Below, one piece after another: positions 36,461 to 45,204 of a DNA stretch of 52,224 nt. The notes under the pieces were generated by a model. It searched no databases. It was not told the origin of the DNA and saw only the letters and a list, made by a program, of their open reading frames with translations. Origin of the DNA: Acidimicrobiia bacterium (GTDB taxonomy: Bacteria; Actinomycetota; Acidimicrobiia; Acidimicrobiales; Bin134); NCBI GenBank assembly GCA_022825005.1, contig JAJDYU010000079.1:1-52224 (forward strand). The letters run 5' to 3'. The translations under genes and the position numbers were made by a program. The first letter of the stretch is position 1. Every line of letters begins with the position of its first letter.

Positions 36461-38841
36461 CTATCCCGGTACCGATTGCATACGGCGGTCGGCCAGTACC
36501 AGCAGACAGGGCAGGATGATCGCGGCGGCCATCATCGACAAAATTCCAGTGATGGCTATGAGAATCCCCAGTTGGCTAACCACCAGCAGTGGGGCGAAGG
36601 CCAGCACGATGAAACCCAGTGCCGTAGTGGTGGCCGACCCGAAGAGAGCCCCGCCCACGCTGTTGGCGGTGGTTGTCAGAGCTTCGGTGATCGGTGCCCC
36701 CTGCTCGCGCTCATGCAGATACCGATGGGCGAAGTGGATGGTGTAGTCCACGCCAATACCGATGGTGAGCGACGTCAACAGCGCGGTCAGAGCGTTGTAG
36801 TTGATGCCCAGCACCCACATCAGTCCCAGCAGCAACATGAGCACCACAACGATGGGGGCCACGGTGACTACTCCTAGCAGCGGACGGCGGTGCGCCCGCC
36901 AGAAGTAGGCGGTGAGCAGGGCGAGCGCGGTGAGCACGGTGATGAACGTGGCGGTGGTCTGGCTGCGGGCCACCGCGTTGGTGGTCACTCCCGGGTTGAT
37001 CTGAGCCCCTGTCACCGTGAAATTCCCGGGCGCCCCATCAGCCCAAAGGTCGCCAGAGGCGTTGTAGAGATCGCGGGCGTCGCTGTCGCTTCCGAAATAG
37101 GCCTGAATCGGGATGATGGTCACGTCATTTCCCGACGAATCGGCTAGCGAGGCGACTTTGGCAAAGTCGTCGGGGGCGGCCTCCGACACTTGGCGGTACA
37201 GCTCAGCCAGGTCGTCGGATGATCCCTGGGTGAGCACTGCTCGGGCGTTGGGCACCGTTTCGGCGGCCAGCGATACCAGCGTGCTGCCGCCCACGCCGAC
37301 CACATGGATGGGCTGCTCCAAACCCGAAGGCGCCGACCCGCCCGACCCCGGCCCTGGCCCCCGCAGCCGGTCGTCCAACGCCACCAGGGCTCGGGCTGCG
37401 GCCGGATCTTCGAGGTCGGTGATGACCACTCCGGTGATCGTGGTGCTCAGCCCGCCTACCTCGTCGCGGGCCAGCCGGATGTCTTGCACCACCTCGGAGT
37501 TCTCGGGCAAGAACTCGTCCTCCTTGAACTCAGTGTTCACGTTGATGCCTCCCGCCACTGCCGCACCGGCCAGTACGGCCACGGCCAAGAGCGTGAGCTT
37601 GGGATGACGGGCGCAACGAACCACGGTCGGCACCAGCAGGCGGCGCACGCCGGGTATGGAGTCGATCACCGGCCGGGTCCTCAGCGGCCACCCTCGGAAC
37701 ATCCGCCGGCGGTCGCCCAGGATCCTCACCGCGGGCACCAGAGAGGTCATGATGAAGAACCCGGCGATGATCCCGCAGGCGGCCAGAATCCCGAAGTCCC
37801 GGATGGGAGACAGGGGGCTGGCCAGGTTGGTCAAGAAGCTGAGGGCGGTGGTCAGCGCCCCCAAGCCGATGGCCGCGCCGGTGGTCGACACTGCCCGGCT
37901 GGTGGACCGGCTCGGGTCGGCGTCCCGCTCTTCGCGGCGGCGAGACACGATCTGGAGCGAATAGTCCACCGTCAGCCCCACCAAGAGAACAGGAACAATG
38001 ATGCTGATCGGCGTGATTCCGTTGATTTTGTCCAAACCGTCGGGTCCGAGATAGCCCGACAGGCCGATCTGCCACAAAGCGGTCAGGATCACGCCGACGA
38101 TGGTGACCGCGGTATCGGCCGGAGAGCGGAACAGCACGGCCAGCACGATCACCATCACCACCAGCGCCAGGGGGAACAGGAACCCGCTGTCGGTCAGCGC
38201 CTGCTGGGCCCCTCTTGGAAGCGGGCGTTGGACAGGGTACGGGCCGAAGCGTTGGACCCGTAGTCGCCAGCCTGGATCACGTCGTTGACGGCCAAGAGGG
38301 CGTCGAACCAGCCCAAATCGGGAAGGTCGATCTGTTGCAATCTGACCTGCCCCAAGCCGGCGTTCTCGCCGAGCAGCTGTTCGAACCCGGCTGCTCGGGG
38401 ATCGTCGGCTGGGTCGGTTGCCAGCGCCCGGTCTACGTCCTCAGCGGTGAGCTGGGCCGGCGTGACCTCAGCTAGATCCACAATCAAATGGGCATAGCTC
38501 CGGACTACTGGTTGTCCGTCTTGGGGAACGAAAGGCGCGACCTCGGGGTGAGCCAAGGCCATTTCTGAGCGGGCTATGAGCTCCCGAATGACGTCGGGAG
38601 AGGTGACGTTGCCCCGGGCCACGATCTGCGCGCTGGTGAATGCTCCCGATTCGGGGAATCGAGCCTCTAGCTCCTCCACCGCTCGAGCCAAGTCGCTGCC
38701 CGCGGGCACGAACGACCCCATCGCGTCGGGCTCTTCGGTGGTCAACGCTACCCCCGGCAGCATGGCGACGGTGATGAGCGCAACCACCGCAATGGTGCGC
38801 CACGGCGAGCGGGTGACCAGGTGGGCGTACCAGTTCAACAT
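36461..38841 (-). pseudogene. MMPL/RND-family transporter, broken by a single-base frameshift
   Basis: The N-terminal part (38841 to a stop at 38194) has one membrane segment (TIAVVALITVAMLPGVAL) and the first periplasmic loop. The remainder (from about 38210 to 36461) is one frame over, with two membrane blocks: VLLVGLTVDYSLQIVSR, LGLMWVLGINYNALTALL, and GIGVDYTIHFAHRYLHERE, a typical RND GxxxDY motif. The frames meet at a run of G then C at 38206-38212; adding one G makes QEGAQQALTDSGFLFPLAL continuous and yields about 793 residues. Family members export lipids or hydrophobic compounds. It may be true inactivation or an assembly error. Confidence 0.82.
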
Positions 38842-38873
38842 GTAGTGGGGTGGTTATCTGTTCAGCGGAGGAC

Positions 38874-39650
38874 TCAGGTGGTCCCCGAATGGGCCACGCC
38901 TGCGCCGACCGACGCCATGGCGGCACCGACAATTCCGGCGTTGTTGCGCATCTCGGCGACAGCGACTTCGGTGTCGATGTCCAGCAATGGTCCCCAGGTA
39001 TCGAAGTCCTTGCTGATCCCACCTCCCAGGATGAACAGGTCAGGCGAGATGATCTTCTCGAGGTGCTCCAAATACTGCTTCACCCGGCCCACCCAGGTCG
39101 GCCAGTCCAGATCTTCTCGGGTGCGAACCTTGGCCGCGGTCCACACCTCGACATCGCTTTCGTGTCCGGCCAGGTAGAGATGGCCGAACTCGGTGTTGGG
39201 CACCAGATTCCCGTTCACAAACACCGAGCTGCCGATTCCGGTGCCGAAGGCGGTGAAGCACACCGTCCCCTTCCGGCCCACCCCGGCACCGTGGGTCATT
39301 TCCGCTATTCCGGCGGCGTCGGCGTCATTGATGATCGTCACTTGAGCGCCGATCCGATCGCTCATCGTCTCAGCGATGTCAACCCCGGCCCATGAGTCGT
39401 CCAAATGGGCCACCCATTTCACGGTGCCGCCGACGATAGGGGCAGGAAAAGCGCAGCCCACTGGCCCGGTCCACCCGAACGACGTCACCAGTTCGTAGAC
39501 CACGTCTGCCACTTCGTCGGGCACGCCCGGTTTCGGGGTGGGAATCCGAAGTCGCTTTTCGAGCAGTTTGCCGGTGTCCACATTTACCGGCGCGGCCTTC
39601 ATTCCGCTGCCCCCTATGTCGATCCCGAATGCTGCGTTCATAGACGTCAC
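38874..39650 (-). CDS. ppgK: Polyphosphate glucokinase (ROK family)
   Basis: This 258-residue ROK kinase opens AAFGIDIGGSGMKAAPV (phosphate-binding loop), followed by NDADAAGIAEM and FTAFGTGIGSSVFVNG, with EFGHL and LGGGISKDF. The catalytic Asp lies in NDADAAG. Length and the GIDIGGSGMKAAPVN opening match actinobacterial polyphosphate:glucose phosphotransferases, which phosphorylate glucose with polyphosphate (or ATP). The start is GTG at 39650; an ATG at 39641 three codons later is an alternative. It is divergent from an SDR gene. Confidence 0.9.
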   Translation of the reverse strand: MTSMNAAFGIDIGGSGMKAAPVNVDTGKLLEKRLRIPTPKPGVPDEVADVVYELVTSFGWTGPVGCAFPAPIVGGTVKWVAHLDDSWAGVDIAETMSDRIGAQVTIINDADAAGIAEMTHGAGVGRKGTVCFTAFGTGIGSSVFVNGNLVPNTEFGHLYLAGHESDVEVWTAAKVRTREDLDWPTWVGRVKQYLEHLEKIISPDLFILGGGISKDFDTWGPLLDIDTEVAVAEMRNNAGIVGAAMASVGAGVAHSGTT

Positions 39651-39783
39651 CGGTTTCCCGCCCGATGAAGGTACCAGCGGCCCTCCTCAGCAGGGGAGTC
39701 GGGCGCGGGGTGCGCGAAGCTAGGGCGCACACCGCGAAGCCGGGTCGAGCCCGGCGCCGCAATGCGGGAAACGGAGGAGAGCG

Positions 39784-40578
39784 ATGGGCGACATGCTGGC
39801 TGGACGGGTGGCACTGGTGTCGGGGATCGGTCCGGGCCTGGGCATTGAGATTGCCCGGCTCTACGCCCAAGAGGGGGCCGACATCGTGATGGGCGCTCGC
39901 CGAACCGAGGTGATGGAGTCGCTGGCCGCCGAGATCGAGGCCATGGGCCGCCGCACGGTGTGGCAGTCCACCGACATCACCGACCCCGCCCAGTGCCAGG
40001 CGCTGGCCGATGCCGCAGTGGAGCAGTTGGGACGGCTGGATGTCTGCGTGAACAACGCCTTCAACGACGGCTTTCCCGTCATCAACGTGGAGAACGCCGA
40101 CTTGGACCGCTGGCGGAACGTGTTCGATGTGAACTTCTTCGGGTCGCTGAACATGACCCGGGCCTGCATTCCCGCCCTGCGGGACTCGGGGGCCGGGCGG
40201 GTCATCTTCGTCAACACCATGTCCATCCGCCTCCGCCAAGCGGGATGGGGGGCCTACAGCAGCTCCAAGGCCGCGTTGGAGAACATCACCAAGATCCTGG
40301 CCAAAGAGCTGGGCGCCGACGGCATCCGGGTTAACAGCGTTCTGCCCGGCTACATCTTTGCCGACGCGGTGCGCAACTTCCTCCAAGGCCAGGCCGACGA
40401 CAGGGGAGTGGACTACCAGGTGGTCTATGACGAGACGGCGGGGGAGACCGCGCTCAAGTACCTCCCCGATGCTGCCGAGATCGCGGGGGCGGCCCTTTTC
40501 TTCGACTCCGACCTTTCGCTGCCCATCACCGGGGCCTCGCTGGACGTGAACGCCGGGCACTGGATCGGCGGCGCATGA
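39784..40578 (+). CDS. SDR-family oxidoreductase
   Basis: This 264-residue protein has the NAD(P) motif SGIGPGLG, NNAFNDG instead of the usual NNAG, catalytic Ser in NTMSIRL and YSSSKAAL with Y-x-x-x-K. The C-terminal SLDVNAGHWIGG closes the fold. The ATG at 39784 follows GGAGGA. It precedes the ThDP-dependent enzyme gene by 25 bases and is probably in the same transcript with it and the LLM oxidoreductase. Confidence 0.93.
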   Translation: MGDMLAGRVALVSGIGPGLGIEIARLYAQEGADIVMGARRTEVMESLAAEIEAMGRRTVWQSTDITDPAQCQALADAAVEQLGRLDVCVNNAFNDGFPVINVENADLDRWRNVFDVNFFGSLNMTRACIPALRDSGAGRVIFVNTMSIRLRQAGWGAYSSSKAALENITKILAKELGADGIRVNSVLPGYIFADAVRNFLQGQADDRGVDYQVVYDETAGETALKYLPDAAEIAGAALFFDSDLSLPITGASLDVNAGHWIGGA

Positions 40579-40603
40579 CCGCCAAGATTCTCCTCTCTGT
40601 CTG

Positions 40604-42307
40604 ATGAGCGAGGGGACCCCCGCGGGCATCGCCATCGCCGAGGTGCTGGCCGACGCGGGGATCACCCACGTGTTCGGGGTGCCGGGGGGCTATTCCATCA
40701 AAGTGTTCGACGGGCTGCGGGCGGTGGCCGACCGAGTGCAGAGCGTGCGGGCGGCCCACGAGCACCAGGCGTCGGTCATGGCCGACATGTACGGGCGGCT
40801 CACCGGCCGTCCCGGTGTGTTCACCGGCCAAGGGCCGTTCGCCGCCTCCTCGGGGGGATTCGGGCTCATGGAGGGTTTCCTGTCGGGCACCCCCATGCTG
40901 GTGCTCACCGAGATGACCGACCACGGCATCCCCCAGCACGCTCCCACTCAGAGCACCACCGGCGATCACGGATCGGTGGACCTGCCCCGCATCCTGTCGG
41001 GGATGACCAAGTACATGAGCGTGGCCACCACCCCCAACGAGGCGGTGCACGCGGTGGAGCTGGCCATTCACCACGCCACCTCGGGACGCCCCGGTCCGAC
41101 CGCGGTGGTGTTCCGCCTCGACGCCATCTTCCGCCGCACTGACGAGGCCCGCCACCCTCGCCTATACGGACGGACTCGTGTTGCATCGGCCGTACCTCCC
41201 CGGCCCGATGCCTCGGCGGTAGCCGCGGTGGCTGATTTGCTGGCATCGGCCAAGCGCCCGGTGATCGTTGCCGGTAACGGCATCCACCAAGCGCAGGCTT
41301 ACGACCAGTTGGACGCCTTGGCCCGCCGAGCGGCGGCCCCGGTGGTGACAACCGCCAAGGCCCGAGGAGTGATCGCCGACGACCACCCGTGGGCGGGAGG
41401 TCCGCTCAGCCCGTTCGGCTGGCAGGGGGCGTTCGAGTTGCTGGCCCGAGCCGACGCGGTGGTGGTGTTGGGATCGCGCCTCAACCCCCATGACACCCTG
41501 GTGGAGTCGCCCACCTGGCTGGACGCCGACCGCCAGCGCATCATGCAAGTGGACATCGAGGCCGCCAACTTGGGGGTGAGCTTCCCCGTGGAGCTCGGCG
41601 TTCACGCCGAGCTGGGCGCGCTGTTGGCTGAGCTGGTTCCCGCGGTGGGCGTTCACGAAGACTTGGCCGCCGACCGGTGGGCTGATCTCGCGGCCATCAA
41701 GTCGAGGGCCGAGGAACCCCCAGTACTGCATGAGTCGGCCAGCCCGGTGCCGCCCCAGCGGATGATGCAGGTGCTCAACGAAGTATGGCCGGCCGACGGT
41801 CGGATCACGCTGGACGCGGGCAACAACCGGATCTTCGCCTATCACTACCTGGAGGCCCGCACCCCCGGACGGCTGCACCTGCCCGGCGGGCACTTGGGCA
41901 TGGGCTGGGGCCCGCCCGCCGCGCTGGCCGCGGCCATGGTCCATCCCGGCGAACGGGTGCTGTCAATCAGCGGCGACGGCGGGTTCCTGATGTCGCTGCA
42001 CAATCTGGCCACCGCGGTGGAGTATGGCCTGCCCGTCACGTTCTTGGTGCTCAACAACCGAATGCTGGGCAATGTCTACGACTTCCAGGGACCGGACCGC
42101 CGTACCGCCGTCGATATCGGCGACCACGACTTCGCCGCCGTGGCCCGGGCTTTCGGCATGGACGGCCATCGGGTGGACGACGACACCGCCCTGTCTGATG
42201 CGTTGTCCTCTTCGCTATCCGCCGACGGCCCCGTGCTGATCGAGGTGTCCACCGACCCCGACCAGTCGTCCGATCTAGTGCGGGTGCGAGACTCCCGCTC
42301 GCCGTGA
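40604..42307 (+). CDS. Thiamine-diphosphate-dependent enzyme (acetolactate synthase/decarboxylase-like)
   Basis: This 567-residue protein has the three-domain ThDP layout. The PYR domain includes THVFGVPGGYS and the catalytic glutamate in RAAHEHQASVMADMYGR. A central binding domain follows, with VVLGSRLNPHDTL. The PP domain carries GDGGFLMSLHNLATAVEYG and LVLNN, the G-D-G-x-n-N-N cofactor/Mg site. Homologues include acetolactate synthase-like enzymes and benzoylformate or related decarboxylases, and the exact reaction is not evident. It overlaps the LLM gene by GTGA, so the two products are probably made together. Confidence 0.92.
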   Translation: MSEGTPAGIAIAEVLADAGITHVFGVPGGYSIKVFDGLRAVADRVQSVRAAHEHQASVMADMYGRLTGRPGVFTGQGPFAASSGGFGLMEGFLSGTPMLVLTEMTDHGIPQHAPTQSTTGDHGSVDLPRILSGMTKYMSVATTPNEAVHAVELAIHHATSGRPGPTAVVFRLDAIFRRTDEARHPRLYGRTRVASAVPPRPDASAVAAVADLLASAKRPVIVAGNGIHQAQAYDQLDALARRAAAPVVTTAKARGVIADDHPWAGGPLSPFGWQGAFELLARADAVVVLGSRLNPHDTLVESPTWLDADRQRIMQVDIEAANLGVSFPVELGVHAELGALLAELVPAVGVHEDLAADRWADLAAIKSRAEEPPVLHESASPVPPQRMMQVLNEVWPADGRITLDAGNNRIFAYHYLEARTPGRLHLPGGHLGMGWGPPAALAAAMVHPGERVLSISGDGGFLMSLHNLATAVEYGLPVTFLVLNNRMLGNVYDFQGPDRRTAVDIGDHDFAAVARAFGMDGHRVDDDTALSDALSSSLSADGPVLIEVSTDPDQSSDLVRVRDSRSP

Positions 42308-43314
42308 GCATCACCCTCGAAGCCGAGATCAGCCCCGGGATGAGCACCGCAGAGGCGGTGGGGCTGGCTCAATTGGCAGAAGAGGCTGGCTTCGCCCGGC
42401 TGGGCATCTCCGATGTGGCGTTCTGGCCCGACTGCTTCATGCTCCAGGCCCTGTGCGCGCAGGCCACCCGCCGCATCGCCGTGGGGGCCATGGTTACCAA
42501 TCCCTACACTCGTCATCCGGTGGTGCTGGCCGGGGCCCTGGCCACCCTCGACGACATCGCCCCCGGCCGGGCGTTCTGCGGATTGGGCGTGGGGGCTGGC
42601 CTGGAGCCGCTGGGCATCGACTACCCCAAGCCGGTGGCTGCCCTTCGCCAAGCGGTGGCCGACATCCGAACGCTGCTGGCCGGGGGCGAAGTCGGTGGGG
42701 AGCGCCTGATCCGCCCTGCTGCCCATCCGGTGCCCATCTCCATCGGCACTCGCAGCCCCCAGGTCATGCGTCTGGCTGGCGAGGTGGCCGACATCGCCCT
42801 GGTAGGCGGCCGATTCCTGTCCGCCGAACTGGCCGACACCTACCGGTCGTGGCTGACCGAGGGCGCGGCCCGAGCCGGGCGAACCTTGAACGACTTCGAG
42901 ACCGCTCCCCGGCTCACGCTCTGTTGTTCGGCCGACGGCGATCTCGCCCGGCGCAGCGTCAAGCGCTACGCCGCCCACTATCTGACCATCATCCGCCCAC
43001 CTGAGCTGGATGTGGACCCCGACCACATGGCCGCAATCGAGGCCGCTCTGTCCCGCAGCCGTGGCTGGTACTTCGACCACAACCGATTCGACGACCCTGC
43101 GCTGAACGATCTGATCGACGACCGTCTAGTCCAGGCGTTCACCGTCGTCGGCACCCCAGAGGAGTGCGCCGATCAGCTTGCCGGCGTGCTGGACATGGGA
43201 TTCGCCAGCGCCAGCCTCAATTTGGCGGCCACCGCCCGATTCACCGCTGCTGAAGGCTTGGCCGAGACGATCAACAGCTTTGCCCCGGTAGTGGCTGCGC
43301 TCTCGGCCGACTAG
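42304..43314 (+). CDS. LLM-class flavin/F420-dependent oxidoreductase
   Basis: This 336-residue protein has GLAQLAEEAGFARLGISD, ATRRIAVGAMVTNPYTRHPVVLAGALATLDD and GRAFCGLGVGAG. This is the standard opening barrel of luciferase-like monooxygenases and F420-dependent reductases. ISIGTRSPQVMRLAGEVAD and VGTPEECADQL complete the match. Its GTG start overlaps the stop of the ThDP enzyme by four bases, which implies coupled translation and probably a shared substrate route. The cofactor (FMN or F420) cannot be decided from sequence alone. Confidence 0.92.
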   Translation: MSITLEAEISPGMSTAEAVGLAQLAEEAGFARLGISDVAFWPDCFMLQALCAQATRRIAVGAMVTNPYTRHPVVLAGALATLDDIAPGRAFCGLGVGAGLEPLGIDYPKPVAALRQAVADIRTLLAGGEVGGERLIRPAAHPVPISIGTRSPQVMRLAGEVADIALVGGRFLSAELADTYRSWLTEGAARAGRTLNDFETAPRLTLCCSADGDLARRSVKRYAAHYLTIIRPPELDVDPDHMAAIEAALSRSRGWYFDHNRFDDPALNDLIDDRLVQAFTVVGTPEECADQLAGVLDMGFASASLNLAATARFTAAEGLAETINSFAPVVAALSAD

Positions 43315-44298
43315 CTAGCTGCCGATCAGACGGCTGTAGGCCTGGCGGTAGAAGCCCAGGGCAATGCCGCAGGGGTTGGGGTCGCCCACAATCGCCGAGT
43401 AGGGCAGTGACGCCCCGGTGAACGCAGCGTCGTTCCAGAACGGGTCGCCGTGATCTATCGGCCCCCACGGCCCCACGTACAGGTAGGGCTCGGTGTGAGC
43501 GGCGTCTCCGGGCGATGCCCCGTAGGTGGCCCGGGTCACAGTCTCGGACTCGGCGTTGCCGATCTCCACTGCCACGTCGAAGTGGCCGGGCCAAAGCTGT
43601 ACCCGGCTGGGGTCGGGGGCTCTGGGGGTGCAGCGCAGTTCCTCCAGCGCCGCGGTGGCCATCCCGAACCAGTCGCTGATGAACACCACCAGCTCCTCGT
43701 CCACCGTTAGCGGACGATCCAAGTCGCCCAGCGCCACGGTGTCGTGTTCGGCCTGGTCGCTGGTCGCTTCGACGCTTAGGAAGTAGGCGGCTGCGGCCAG
43801 AGTGGTAATCGTCTCAGCTTCCACCTTGTCTCTGTGCTGCCTCACCAACATGCGACCTTCCACCCGTACCTGGGTGTCGTCGCCGAAGAACGGGGTGCCG
43901 AACCCGCCCATCGTCCAGCGCAGGCCGAACTTCCCATTGGCCGCCTTGCGGGTGTTGGACACCACGCCGTAGGCCAGACGGTGAAGGTCGTCGCGTCGCA
44001 CCGGATAGTGGTCGGGCACCCCCTCAAGCGGCTGGTAGTTGGCCAGCCATCGGGGCCGGCAGAATTCGGCCACCGTCTCGTCGTCGGAGGCCAAATCGGC
44101 CCAGCGGAGATCGCCAGCGCTGGTCGGAGTCACCACCATGGCAGTCGCCTGGCCCCCATTGCCCACTGCGGCGGCGTCGTCCGCATACCAGGGTCCGGTG
44201 ACCACAGCAGGGGGAGACGGCTCCAGCACTCTGGCGGTCAGACCGTCGCCCACCACGGCATCGGCCTCGGCTTGTGGGTTTCGGTATCGGGGTGTCAT
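43315..44298 (-). CDS. Conserved-looking hypothetical protein, 327 residues
   Basis: I do not recognise the family with confidence. The protein is soluble and acidic, with no signal peptide. The second half has QLWPGHFDVAVE, HTEPYLYVGPWG, then DPFWNDAAFTGASLPYS. This is a pattern of aromatic residues and acidic turns that recalls DUF5996-like proteins; the resemblance is weak and from memory. It converges on the LLM gene, with stop codons immediately adjacent. The ATG at 44298 is the start. No catalytic residues can be assigned. Confidence 0.7.
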   Translation of the reverse strand: MTPRYRNPQAEADAVVGDGLTARVLEPSPPAVVTGPWYADDAAAVGNGGQATAMVVTPTSAGDLRWADLASDDETVAEFCRPRWLANYQPLEGVPDHYPVRRDDLHRLAYGVVSNTRKAANGKFGLRWTMGGFGTPFFGDDTQVRVEGRMLVRQHRDKVEAETITTLAAAAYFLSVEATSDQAEHDTVALGDLDRPLTVDEELVVFISDWFGMATAALEELRCTPRAPDPSRVQLWPGHFDVAVEIGNAESETVTRATYGASPGDAAHTEPYLYVGPWGPIDHGDPFWNDAAFTGASLPYSAIVGDPNPCGIALGFYRQAYSRLIGS

Positions 44299-44399
44299 GG
44301 TGCCTTACTGGAAATTTACCGGCGAGCGGCGGCAATCGCACCGCTTGGCCGACAGTCGGTGGAGTCTCGCCGACGACCGCGACGAGGAGGAGTTCGCTC

Positions 44400-45185
44400 A
44401 TGGGAAGACTGGACGGCAAAGTTGCCCTGGTTACCGGTGGTGGAGGCGGGCTGGGCACAGCCATCAGCGTGTTGTTCGCCAGCGAGGGTGCCAAAATCGT
44501 GGTGCAAGATCTGAACGAGGCCGCCGCTGCGGCCACCGCCGATCAGGTGATCGCCAACGGGGGCGAGGCCATGAGCGCGGCCTGCGACGTGTCCGACAGC
44601 AAGGCCATCGAGGCCATGTTCGCCGACATCGACGACCGCTTTGGCCCGGTGACCGTGCTGGTGAACAACGCCGGAGTGGACAGCACGCCCGGCGACGGCT
44701 CCGGGGAGGGCAACACCGGCGGCGACCGCCAGATTGTGGACATGAGCGACGACGGCTGGCAGCGGATGCTCGACATCCACCTCAACGGGGCCTTCTACTG
44801 CACCCGGGCCATGCTGTCCCGGATCATCGAGACCGATCTCAAGGGTTCGGTAATCTGCATGTCGTCCATCGCCGGACTGGCCGGTTGGGGGCCGGTGCAC
44901 TATGCCACCGCCAAGGCTGGCCTCTTGGGGTTCATGCGGGCAATGGCCCGGTTCTGCGCCCCCCACGGCATACGGGCCAACGCGGTGTGCCCCGGCGTGA
45001 TCGACACCCCGATGGTGGCCGGCGTGGACGCCGCCATGATCGAGGGCCTCAAGATGATCACCCCCGCAGGCCGCATCGGCCAGCCCGAAGACATCGCCTA
45101 CGCCGCCCTTTACCTGGCCTCCGACGAGAGCGACTTCGTCACCGGCGAAACCATCACCCCCAACGGAGGCCTCGTCATCGGCTGA
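44400..45185 (+). CDS. SDR-family oxidoreductase
   Basis: This 261-residue protein has VALVTGGGGGLG for the cofactor, NNAGVDS, catalytic Ser in CMSSIAGLAG, and YATAKAGLLG with Y-x-x-x-K. Structure and length are classical for 3-oxoacyl-ACP-reductase-like SDRs. The ATG at 44400 follows GAGGAGGAG. Its 3' end converges on the CaiB/BaiF gene, 19 bases away. Confidence 0.93.
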   Translation: MGRLDGKVALVTGGGGGLGTAISVLFASEGAKIVVQDLNEAAAAATADQVIANGGEAMSAACDVSDSKAIEAMFADIDDRFGPVTVLVNNAGVDSTPGDGSGEGNTGGDRQIVDMSDDGWQRMLDIHLNGAFYCTRAMLSRIIETDLKGSVICMSSIAGLAGWGPVHYATAKAGLLGFMRAMARFCAPHGIRANAVCPGVIDTPMVAGVDAAMIEGLKMITPAGRIGQPEDIAYAALYLASDESDFVTGETITPNGGLVIG

Positions 45186-45204
45186 TTCTGTTGGCAGGGG
45201 CGGA

